DNA from: Myxococcales bacterium
Lineage (GTDB): Bacteria; Myxococcota; Myxococcia; Myxococcales; Myxococcaceae
Assembly: GCA_016191815.1 (NCBI GenBank)
Contig: JACPVI010000062.1
Coordinates: 40,069-104,068 of the forward strand
Direction: 5' to 3'
DNA: 64,000 nucleotides
The first letter of the stretch is position 1; each line of letters begins with the position of its first letter. Position numbers and translations under genes: made by a program. A model generated the notes under the pieces. The model ran no database searches. It saw nothing but the letters and a program-made list of their open reading frames with translations, and was not told where the DNA came from. Shown here piece after piece: positions 17,277 to 29,447 of the stretch.

Positions 17277-19133
17277 TCAGAAGATGAACTCGGCCTCCGC
17301 TTGGGCCGAATCCTCGTTGAAGCGATAGTGCTGGACGAAATCCCGGCCGTGGTGCGCCAGGTACAAGTGCAACGCCTCGCGCGAGCGGAGCGCCATCCAC
17401 AGGGGATCCCCGTAGGCGGCTCGGCACTGCTCGTTGCAGCGCCGCGACACCTCGGCCAGCTCGCGCGACTGGATCCCCTGCGCCACCTCGTAGTGCAGGT
17501 TGGTCGAAAGCTCCTGTTTGTCCTCCACGATCGAGAGGATGCCGCTCTTTTGAGGGTCTTTCACCAACGGACTGTGCTTGCCCAAGGTGAAGACGCTCCG
17601 GCCATACGCGTGGATGATGTCCACGTTCTGCCGGATGAGGTCGATGGTCGCCTGCGCTTCCTCGTGGGTCTCCGAGGGGTACCCGAAGAAGACGTAGGCG
17701 AAGTTCCAGATCCCCGCCTGGGCCGCCCTCCGGAGGATCTCCAGCCGCCCTTCCGCCGAGACACCCTTCCGCATCAGCTTGAGGAGCCTCTGGCTGCCGG
17801 ACTCGACGCCCCACATGATCATCGTGTTCCCGGCCCGGTGGATCCGCTCCAGGAGCTCCGAGGTGAAGCCGGCCTCGGTCCTGGCGTTGCAGAACCAGCG
17901 GACGGAAAGGTCGGCCTCGAGCAGCGCGTCGGAGAGCAGCGCCAGATACTGCGGCGAGATGCACTGGTCCACGAACTCGAAGTGGCGGACCCCGTAGGCG
18001 TCCTCGAGGTGCCGCATCTCCGCCACCACCCGCTCCACCTGCACCGAGTCGTTGGCCAGCCCGTAGTAGCTGTCGCAGAAGCTGCACTGCCCCCAGTAGC
18101 AGCCCTTGCTCGCCCTCAGGCACACCACCCGGTCCGGGGCCAGGTAGCGCTCGAGCGGGAAGCCCGCCAGTTCCTGGAACGCCATCTCCCCCATGCGGAA
18201 GTTGGGAGCCTCCGCGTTGCAGCACACCTTCTTTTGGCCCTCGGGGAGGTAGAGGAGGTTCGGCACCTCCTTGAGCCTCTCTCCTCCGCCTTGCCCGATC
18301 GCCTGGGCGAGCTTCACGATCGGCCGCTCTCCCTCGCCGATCACCAGGCTGTCGGCATAGGTGGAGAAGAAGAGCGGCTTCTCCGAGAGCGCCTCGCGCA
18401 GCCGGCTGAAGAAATTCCCTCCCAAAGAGAGGTGCGGCCGCCCCTGCCGCTTGGAAAGCTCCTTGCGCAGCATCATCGCCAGGGTGAGCCCGGGCACCAC
18501 CTGAGAGAAGGAGTTGATGGAGATGGCGAACAGCCCACCGTCGGAGCCCAGAAGCTCCTCGAGCCTTGCCTCGAAGAAGCGGACGAAGGGGTTGGCCTGC
18601 CGGTCGGCGCAGAAAGCCGCCAGCGGCGCCAGGTTGAACGGCACCGCCGGATGGGCGAAGTCGTTCCAGCGCACCGCGGAGGGGAAATAGGAGGCCGAGT
18701 ACAGCTCCAGGGCGGCGTCCATCGCCACCATCGCGGCCGCGTGGGCCTTGGGCTCGTAGTACCGCCATGGGTCGCGCAAGGTCCCCGGCACCGCGCCGGC
18801 CGCCCGGACGATGGCCTCGAAGTCTCCCCCGCGCCGCTCCCGGTAGGACTCCAGATGGGAGAGTCTGGTGCCGGCCCGGGCGAGCTTCTCGCCGTGGTCC
18901 AAGGTGGCGAGCCTCAGGCCTGCCTCCGCGGCGGCGAAGCGGATCTCCGAGGAGAGCCTCCGCTCGGCCAGCTTGAGCGCCGGCGCGGAGAGCGCGTGCT
19001 CGACGAGCTCGAGGTTCAGATCGCGGATCTCCACCTCGTGCCCCTCGCGCCGGAGCTGAGCGTTGAGGGTGGCCAGCGCGAAGTACGGCTGGGCCGCGGT
19101 CCACTGGGGCGGGAAGAGGAGGAGGACCTTCAT
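17277..19133 (-). CDS. B12-binding-type radical SAM protein
   Basis: 618 aa. The N-terminus (MKVLLLFPPQWTAAQPYFALATL) is the cobalamin-binding-like Rossmann start of the B12 radical SAM class. Around 345-353 is the cluster motif GCYWGQCSFC (Cys345, Cys350, Cys353; spacing CX4CX2C instead of the usual CX3CX2C). The TIM-barrel follows with MWGVESGSQRLLKLMRKG and YVFFGYPSET, typical SAM-binding segments. Such enzymes methylate or rearrange unactivated carbons in peptides, lipids or antibiotics. Downstream neighbours are YD/TPR and hydrolase-like proteins, with two unknown proteins upstream in the same operon. The substrate may be one of those proteins, but this is inference. Confidence 0.8.
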   Translation of the reverse strand: MKVLLLFPPQWTAAQPYFALATLNAQLRREGHEVEIRDLNLELVEHALSAPALKLAERRLSSEIRFAAAEAGLRLATLDHGEKLARAGTRLSHLESYRERRGGDFEAIVRAAGAVPGTLRDPWRYYEPKAHAAAMVAMDAALELYSASYFPSAVRWNDFAHPAVPFNLAPLAAFCADRQANPFVRFFEARLEELLGSDGGLFAISINSFSQVVPGLTLAMMLRKELSKRQGRPHLSLGGNFFSRLREALSEKPLFFSTYADSLVIGEGERPIVKLAQAIGQGGGERLKEVPNLLYLPEGQKKVCCNAEAPNFRMGEMAFQELAGFPLERYLAPDRVVCLRASKGCYWGQCSFCDSYYGLANDSVQVERVVAEMRHLEDAYGVRHFEFVDQCISPQYLALLSDALLEADLSVRWFCNARTEAGFTSELLERIHRAGNTMIMWGVESGSQRLLKLMRKGVSAEGRLEILRRAAQAGIWNFAYVFFGYPSETHEEAQATIDLIRQNVDIIHAYGRSVFTLGKHSPLVKDPQKSGILSIVEDKQELSTNLHYEVAQGIQSRELAEVSRRCNEQCRAAYGDPLWMALRSREALHLYLAHHGRDFVQHYRFNEDSAQAEAEFIF

Positions 19134-19170
19134 CGTGCTACCCCGCGGAGCAGTCCGCTCCGGGCCCCGC

Positions 19171-19551
19171 CTAGCGGCCTTTCTTGGCAGCCGGTTTCTT
19201 CGCCGGCTCGGCGGGCTTCGACTTCGGTGGCGGTTTGGCCTGGGCCTTGGGAGCGGCGGCCTTGGCCTGCGCCTTCGGCGGCGCCGGCTTGGCGGGAGGC
19301 TTGGCCAAGCCGAGCTGGATCTGCCTTTGGGAGACGAACTCCGCCATCTCGTTGATTACGGGGAGCATCTTCTCCTGACGAACGCTGTCGAGCTGGCGGA
19401 GCAGCTCGCTCTGCCGCCCGAGCGCCTTCTGTACCTCATGCTCGCTCACCCCGTTGAAATCCAGCGAGGACAGCTCATCGCGGATCTCCGCCTCCTCCCG
19501 GAGGTGCTGGAGGAAAAGCTCCATCTTCTGCCGCACGGCCGCTTGGTCCAT
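19171..19551 (-). CDS. small coiled-coil protein with Lys/Ala/Pro-rich tail
   Basis: 126 aa starting at the ATG at 19551 (AGGGG 6 nt upstream; an upstream in-frame start at 19626 lacks support). Residues 1-80 are a charged helical coiled coil (KMELFLQHLREEAEIRDEL...). Residues 85-126 are a basic tail of repeated Lys-Pro-Ala-type units, like the C-termini of histone H1-type proteins. It lies 37 nt before the radical SAM gene and 119 nt after the 369-aa unknown gene. It could be a DNA-, RNA- or partner-binding adapter. No family is recognised. Confidence 0.6.
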   Translation of the reverse strand: MDQAAVRQKMELFLQHLREEAEIRDELSSLDFNGVSEHEVQKALGRQSELLRQLDSVRQEKMLPVINEMAEFVSQRQIQLGLAKPPAKPAPPKAQAKAAAPKAQAKPPPKSKPAEPAKKPAAKKGR

Positions 19552-19670
19552 GAAATGCCCCTGACGATTCTCGGGCCCAAAAAGCCCGGCGCGCGCCCCC
19601 GGGAGGATCCGAGGAGCGCGCGCCATGCTACCGCGAAGGCGCCGAAGCCGGAAGGCTTGGACGCGGACCG

Positions 19671-20780
19671 TCAGTTCAGGCTGGTGGCGCTCACTCCGGC
19701 GAACATGTACGCCTGGAAGAAGATCGAGCTCACCTGCCCCATCGGGAAGGAGTACCGCTCATTCTGCCGGATCTTCCCTGCCTCGTAGGCCTTGATCATC
19801 TGGTTCAGCTCGTCGGCGGTGACGCCCCCGCCGAAGTGCAACGGCCCGGTGGTGGCCTGGAGGTCGTGATCGAGCTTGCCGTAGAGGTCGGCGGCCTCCT
19901 TCTCGAAGGCGGCGAGCTGCTTCCGGAAGTCGACCATCGCCACCCGGTCCGCCTTGAACTCGGCGGCGTTCTTGGCGAACTGCTCGGGAGTCACCCCGGT
20001 GCGCTTGGTGATGTCGTCCACGGCGCCCTTGAAGTCGTAGTCGCGCAGCTCGAGCGCGCCGTCACCGGCGCCGTCGGCGAACACCGCGCCGTTCTCGAAC
20101 TTGAGGGCGTTCAGCTCGTCGCCCTCCTTGGACTTGACCTTGGTGACCTCGGCCTTGATGCCGTACTCGCTCTCCAGCTTCTTCGCCAGCTCGGCGGGGG
20201 TGAGGCCCTTGTAGGGGCCGGTCCCGTCGCGGTTGAGGATGTTGTAGATGGCGAGCTTGATGTGGTCCGAGTCGTTCATGTTGCTCGGGTTGTTCTTGCC
20301 CTCGCGGCAGGAGTGGTGGGTGGCGAACTTGTCCACCCCGCCCACCTGCTTCTCGGTCCCGAGCATCGCGGAGATGTCCTTGAGCTGGGTGGCCACGTTG
20401 CGGACGATGTCCTTCAAGAGCACCAGCGCCATCCGCCGGCACCGGTCCAGCTCCACCACGTCGCCGGTGGCCGCGGCATGCTGTGCGTTCTGGAGGATGT
20501 AGTCCGCCCCCCAGCCGACCGAGGCGAGCACGTCGTGGGCCGCGCTGATCGACGGCTGGCCGAAGCCCGGAGGCTGCGGCAGAAGCCCAGCGTACGCGTT
20601 GGCCCCGCCGGTCAGCTGGGTGAACTGCGCCTGGGCGGCCGCCGAGAAGCCTGACTGAGAGCCAAGCAGGCCGAGAAGCTGCTGAGCCTGCGCCGCCTGG
20701 CCCACGTTCACGCTGTTGAACGCCGCGTACCCTTGGACCTGGATGTTAACGTTCGTCTGGATGTTGAGATTGACCGCCAT
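19671..20780 (-). CDS. hypothetical protein, first gene of the radical SAM operon
   Basis: 369 aa, not recognised. The N-terminus (MAVNLNIQTNVNIQVQGY) is an alternating polar/hydrophobic strand without a Sec signal. It is followed by Ala/Gln-rich helices (about 25-55), a mostly helical core with one Cys pair region (DRCRRM, HSCREG), a mid domain (about 160-265) and C-terminal helices. The ATG has GGGGAG 7 nt upstream and a possible sigma70-like promoter further up. The cytosolic-looking, non-Sec N-terminus resembles secreted structural proteins or substrates of special export systems, but no homologue can be named. It probably leads the five-gene operon to 14945. Confidence 0.6.
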   Translation of the reverse strand: MAVNLNIQTNVNIQVQGYAAFNSVNVGQAAQAQQLLGLLGSQSGFSAAAQAQFTQLTGGANAYAGLLPQPPGFGQPSISAAHDVLASVGWGADYILQNAQHAAATGDVVELDRCRRMALVLLKDIVRNVATQLKDISAMLGTEKQVGGVDKFATHHSCREGKNNPSNMNDSDHIKLAIYNILNRDGTGPYKGLTPAELAKKLESEYGIKAEVTKVKSKEGDELNALKFENGAVFADGAGDGALELRDYDFKGAVDDITKRTGVTPEQFAKNAAEFKADRVAMVDFRKQLAAFEKEAADLYGKLDHDLQATTGPLHFGGGVTADELNQMIKAYEAGKIRQNERYSFPMGQVSSIFFQAYMFAGVSATSLN

Positions 20781-20805
20781 AGGAGTCTCCCCTTTGAGGC
20801 TCGAG

Positions 20806-20835
20806 ATTTTGTCTGGTTGAACATCGCGCCGTCAA
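20806..20835 (-). promoter_or_regulatory. possible promoter of the radical SAM operon
   Basis: Minus strand: TTGACG (20835-20830), 18-bp spacer, CAAAAT (20811-20806), about 25 nt before the ATG at 20780. The -35 lies inside a 7-bp hairpin (20825-20843, CGCGCCG-TCAAT-CGGCGCG), which could also serve as an operator. Confidence 0.35.
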
Positions 20836-20926
20836 TCGGCGCGTGCTTCCTCTTCCGTTTAAATCGGTCCAGACCTCTTACAAGTTGCGTGGAATTTCCG
20901 GAGGAATTTCGGCGGGGTGGGAGGTG

Positions 20927-20944
20927 TGTCACCAAAGTGTGACA
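20927..20944. promoter_or_regulatory. inverted repeat between radical SAM operon and alaS
   Basis: TGTCAC-CAAAGT-GTGACA forms a perfect 6-bp-arm inverted repeat in the divergent 231-nt intergenic region. A nearby direct repeat GGAATTTC (20891-20898 and 20903-20910) is spaced 12 bp. These are candidate binding sites for a dimeric regulator; which gene they control is unclear. Confidence 0.35.
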
Positions 20945-21011
20945 TCCCGATATCCGGATCAGCGGGTCTCCGCGGGTTGAAACGCGGGGTTGAGTGGCAT
21001 AAGCCGTTGGC

Positions 21012-23695
<2,684 letters not shown>

Positions 23696-23699
<4 letters not shown>

Positions 23700-24295
23700 G
23701 CGCGCGTCCTCTCCTCCTTTCGCTGGCCCTCCCCGCGCTCCTTTCCTGTCCGGCGAGGGAGTCCGCCGAGGACCGCCTGTTTCGCAAGCTCGAGGAGGCC
23801 CAGCGCACTGCCCCCGAGCAGGGCCGCGCCATGGCGCCGCAGAAAGAGAAGCTCGCCCAGATCGCCACCGGCGGCGGCCGGCGCGAGGGCGCGCTGCCGC
23901 TCCTTGGACCCAACCCCACGGTGCACCTGGGCCCTCTGGCCTTCAAGCTGACCGAAATCGAAGCCAGCCAATCGGTGAGCGGGGGCAAGGTGGCACTGTC
24001 CACCGAGGACACCTTCCTCCGGGTGCGCCTGTTGGCCCAGAACGTGGCAGAAGCTCCGCAGACCCTCGACCTTACGGGGGCGAGGCTCTCCGGCCCCGGC
24101 GGCCGGGAATTCAGCCTCGCGCGCGACGCCCAGCGGGCTGCGGGAACGCGCGAGCTCCGCCGCTCCTTCCCTCCCGGCGAGCGGGTCGAGCTGGCCCTCT
24201 ACTTCGAGCTTCCCTCCGGCGCGGTGGGTGCGGGCCTCGCGCTCGTCCTCGCCGCTCCGGACGGGGGAGAGCCGCTACGTCTCCCCCTCCAGTGA
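23696..24295 (+). CDS. predicted lipoprotein
   Basis: 199 aa with a signal peptide ending in LLSC (residues 15-18), suggesting lipidation. A helical linker (20-65) is followed by a beta-sandwich-like domain (about 75-199) with alternating strands (AFKLTEIEASQSVSGGKVALSTEDTF-type pattern), similar to DUF4352-like immunoglobulin folds that decorate cell-envelope proteins. The GTG start overlaps the alaS stop by 4 nt, so it is co-translated with alaS, an arrangement with no obvious functional link. Function unknown. Confidence 0.6.
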
Positions 24296-24368
24296 CGCAC
24301 CGGGTCGGAGCCCGGTGGCATTCGACTTGACCCCGGGCGCGATCCTGAAAGGCTAGTCGCCGGTTCCC

Positions 24369-26435
<2,067 letters not shown>

Positions 26436-26504
26436 CGGCCGGTTTGCGCGGCGAACCTTGGTGCGTGTCAAATGCGCCTGTCGGGCCCAAAGAAGGGGGA
26501 GCCG

Positions 26505-28238
26505 ATGCCGATGAACATCTCTGACCGCCGTCTCGCGGCTCTCTACACGAGCCTGGAGGCGCAGCGCCGCAATAACCCCTCGGTGCGGATCGACGACGCG
26601 CAGGTGCTGCGGATCCTGGCCGAGGTGGGGGACCGGTCGGGGGCACCTTCGGCGAAGGTGCTCTCGCAGCTCAGCGCGCCGGGCATCACCCGGGAGCAGC
26701 AAGTGGCGATCGTCCAGCGGGGGATGACTGCCGCGGAGAAGTCGGACCTGGGGGCGATCCTCGATTCCGGAACGGTTCCGCTGGAGCCGTCGGCGAAGAA
26801 CTTCCTGGAGGCGGTGCTGGGGCGGGCGCCGGTGCAGGCTGGGACCGCGCTGGCCATCACCGGGGACCAGCGGAACGGGCTGAGTGGGATCGCGCGGGCG
26901 GGGGACGTGATCGAGGCGATCAACATCTCCGCGGCGCCGGGCGGGCGGCTGCACATGGACGACACGGTGGAGGTCGCGAGGGCGGACGCTTCGGGGCGGT
27001 TCAGCGGCGGGAGGCTTCCGGACCTGCAGGAGGGCGACCTGGTGCGGATCCGCGCGCGGCACGGCGACGGCTCGACCAGCGACTTTGTGACGGTGAGGGC
27101 CACCGGCATCGCGGCGTCGGACACCCGAAACGCCGTGGTGGCGCTGTTCCGGGTCGGGCTGGCCAGCGCGGGGGACGGGAAGGTGTCCGTCACCAACATC
27201 AACGCGAGCCGGCAGGTGTCCGAGCCGGGGGCGGTGTTGCAGCTCACCAACAGCCGCACGGGTGAGAAGACCAAGGTGACGATCACGGAGACCGGGGGGT
27301 TCCCCGAGGGCTTCAAGGTGAACGGCAGGCCGGGGGATGTCTTCTCAGTGGCGGCCTCGGACGGGCGGAACAACACCGACTTCGCGTTGGAGGCGGGGCG
27401 GCTCACCGTGCCGGGCGGCGATCCGGGCACGGCGGACCTGGTGAAGGACCCGGCGCTGCACAAGGACGAGTTGAACTCGGACGGGACACCGCGTTTTGGC
27501 GCCAAGCGATTCACCGGGCCGCTGTTCAAGGACGGCGCTTCGCCCACCGACGTGCAGCAAGGGCAGATTGGAGACTGCTACTTCCCCTCGGCGATGGCAG
27601 CCTTGGCGGTGAACCATGCCGAGGCGATCGAGAACATGATCCGCGAGAACGGCGATGGGACCTACACGGTGACCTTCAAGGAGAAGGACTGGGCCACCGG
27701 CCGTTTCCGGGAGGTGCCGATCAAGCTGGATGGGGATTTGTACGTGCGGAGCTGGGGCACTCCCTTGTACGGAGCGACGAACGGGCCGGACAAGGGGCAG
27801 ACCACGATGGAGCTGTGGTTCCCGCTCATCGAGAAGGCGTACGCCCACTGGAAGGGGAGCTACGACGAGATCGGCAGCGGAGGGCTATCGAACGACGTGT
27901 TCGAGGCGGTGCTGGGCAAGGACGGCCGGTACATGAGCGTCTCGCCGGGGAGCGAGGATCGGGTGTGGCAGACGGTGAAGTCGGCGCTGCAGCGGAAGAG
28001 CCCGGTGTCGGCGGGGACGCATGGAGACGACCAGAGCGCGCTGTACACGAACACCGGGGTGTACGCGGACCACTCCTATTCGGTGATGGGGTTCGAGGAG
28101 CGGAACGGAGAGCGCTACCTCAAGCTGCGAAACCCTTGGGGAGAGAGCGAGCCGCCGAACAATGGAGCGAACGACGGCATCTTCCTCTTGAAGCTCTCGG
28201 ACTTCTGCCGCCTGTACTCCTCGGTGATGTACACCTAG
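26505..28238 (+). CDS. calpain-family cysteine protease
   Basis: 577 aa from the ATG at 26505 (AGGGGGAG 4 nt upstream; a further ATG at 26511 is possible). Residues 1-110 carry a helical module whose end (MTAAEKSDLGAIL...LEAVLGRAP) matches the transglutaminase-like protein. Residues 115-320 are two Ig-like beta domains. The C2 peptidase core has QGQIGDCYFPS (Cys358), YADHSYSVMGF (His523) and KLRNPWGE (Asn543), a complete catalytic triad. Bacterial calpains are often exported effectors. There is no Sec signal. A 122-aa partner gene follows after 11 nt. Confidence 0.85.
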   Translation: MPMNISDRRLAALYTSLEAQRRNNPSVRIDDAQVLRILAEVGDRSGAPSAKVLSQLSAPGITREQQVAIVQRGMTAAEKSDLGAILDSGTVPLEPSAKNFLEAVLGRAPVQAGTALAITGDQRNGLSGIARAGDVIEAINISAAPGGRLHMDDTVEVARADASGRFSGGRLPDLQEGDLVRIRARHGDGSTSDFVTVRATGIAASDTRNAVVALFRVGLASAGDGKVSVTNINASRQVSEPGAVLQLTNSRTGEKTKVTITETGGFPEGFKVNGRPGDVFSVAASDGRNNTDFALEAGRLTVPGGDPGTADLVKDPALHKDELNSDGTPRFGAKRFTGPLFKDGASPTDVQQGQIGDCYFPSAMAALAVNHAEAIENMIRENGDGTYTVTFKEKDWATGRFREVPIKLDGDLYVRSWGTPLYGATNGPDKGQTTMELWFPLIEKAYAHWKGSYDEIGSGGLSNDVFEAVLGKDGRYMSVSPGSEDRVWQTVKSALQRKSPVSAGTHGDDQSALYTNTGVYADHSYSVMGFEERNGERYLKLRNPWGESEPPNNGANDGIFLLKLSDFCRLYSSVMYT

Positions 28239-28249
28239 TCGAGGTCGAC

Positions 28250-28618
28250 ATGGCCGTCCCGCCGGATCCAATCGAAGAAGTGCTGCCGAAGGCGACCTGG
28301 GTGATCGACGCTGAGGTGGTGGAGGTAGTGAAGAACGGACCTCCAGTGCCGAAGGTGGAGGCCCCTCCGGGTCACACGGGCGTCGGGCAGAAGGTGGGCT
28401 CTCAGGTGGTGCGGCTCGCGGTGCGGAGGGTGCTCCGGGGCAAGCCGGACGCGAAGGACCTCGTCGTGGAAAAGCCGGTGGCCGCGTACGGGTTACGGGT
28501 GGGGAACCAGGGGCCGTTCCTGCTCGAAGAAGGGCAACCCCACCCGTTGATCCTCGGCCGGTACGGGCCGGATACGTACTCCTGGGATCGGATCGAGGCC
28601 GCGCTCAAGGGCAAGTAG
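28250..28618 (+). CDS. small hypothetical protein paired with calpain
   Basis: 122 aa starting 11 nt after the calpain stop, with GAGG 6 nt upstream. It has a beta-rich pattern (ATWVIDAEVVEVV, VGSQVVRLAVRRVLRG, ...LEEGQPHPLILGRYG) without signal peptide or cysteines. Such a fold could be a protease inhibitor or immunity-type partner, but no motif proves this. Tight coupling to the protease is the best clue. The end overlaps the convergent hepT gene by 14 nt. Confidence 0.6.
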   Translation: MAVPPDPIEEVLPKATWVIDAEVVEVVKNGPPVPKVEAPPGHTGVGQKVGSQVVRLAVRRVLRGKPDAKDLVVEKPVAAYGLRVGNQGPFLLEEGQPHPLILGRYGPDTYSWDRIEAALKGK

Positions 28619-29003
28619 CCAGCAACCGGCGCGCGAGCTGGCAGAGCTCGGCGGCGGCCGCCAGCTCTTCCTCCAACCCTTCTCGATCGAGGACGAAGGC
28701 GCTCCCGTAGTCGGCCTCCTCCCGGAACTTCTGCAGTCGCGAGTAGACCCGGTTCCAGACCGGCTCGATTCGCCCCGCCTTGACGTAGTGCAGGTTGAAG
28801 AGGTGCTGAACGCCCTCGTGGGATTTGGGCTCGATCCCTTCGGCGAACAGCAGGGCCCTGGCCGCGTGAAACACCGCGTAGTAGACGCGGGTCATCGCCG
28901 GTCGCAGCAGGTTCAGGCCGATGAGCGCGCGAGCCGCCGCGAGGTTCTCGTCCATGGCGACAAGCTCCTCGTCGATGGCCAGGCGCCGGTTCTCGGGGCT
29001 CAT
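28605..29003 (-). CDS. hepT: HepT-type HEPN toxin
   Basis: 132 aa, all alpha-helical. TRVYYAVFHAARALL contains Arg39 and His46, the RX4-6H motif of HEPN ribonucleases, in the typical helix. It sits directly after a MNT nucleotidyltransferase with an ATGA overlap, the standard hepT/mntA order. In studied pairs HepT cleaves tRNA or mRNA and MntA inactivates it by AMPylating a tyrosine near the active site; Tyr41 and Tyr42 are candidates here. Confidence 0.8.
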   Translation of the reverse strand: MSPENRRLAIDEELVAMDENLAAARALIGLNLLRPAMTRVYYAVFHAARALLFAEGIEPKSHEGVQHLFNLHYVKAGRIEPVWNRVYSRLQKFREEADYGSAFVLDREGLEEELAAAAELCQLARRLLATCP

Positions 29004-29332
29004 AAGGGGATGCCCTCACGGGCGATCTCCCTGGGGAGCAACCTCTCCCGCGCTTCGAGCTGCGCGAAGTCCTGTTCGGAGAGGATGACCGGCGAGAGGA
29101 GCACATCACGGTTGGTCAGCTCGTCGGCGGCGAGGTCGATGATTCGCTTGCGCTCGCGCCAATCGACGCGATCGAGCAGCACCAGCACGTCGACATCGGA
29201 GTCCCATCTCGCCTCTCCCCGGGCGACCGAGCCGAAGAGAACCAGCCGTTTCACCCGCTGGCCGAGCTCGCCCACCAGCCGTGCCCTGAAGCTGCAAAGC
29301 GCTTCCTCGACTCTGTGCGGGTACGGAGGCAC
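29000..29332 (-). CDS. mntA: MntA-type nucleotidyltransferase antitoxin
   Basis: 110 aa from a GTG at 29332; the start is not certain because no clear Shine-Dalgarno sequence is present. It has the minimal nucleotidyltransferase motif GSX10DXD (Gly34, Ser35, Asp46, Asp48) with a further conserved Asp. MNT antitoxins transfer AMP to the cognate HEPN toxin. The TGA overlaps the hepT ATG (ATGA). The module is not marked by mobile elements here. Confidence 0.8.
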   Translation of the reverse strand: MPPYPHRVEEALCSFRARLVGELGQRVKRLVLFGSVARGEARWDSDVDVLVLLDRVDWRERKRIIDLAADELTNRDVLLSPVILSEQDFAQLEARERLLPREIAREGIPL

Positions 29333-29447
29333 GACCAGAATCTTGTGGTGGCCCCCTGAGCCGGTCAAGCAGCCACGGCGCAGGGCCGAGGCCGAGGCGG
29401 CCCGGCCACCCGGAACCAGGTAGCCAGCCCTTCCCGACCGGCGCGCC

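Noticed and set aside
26472..26504. Upstream ATG as start of the calpain-like gene
   Set aside because: It has no ribosome-binding site, whereas 26505 has AGGGGGAG 4 nt upstream.
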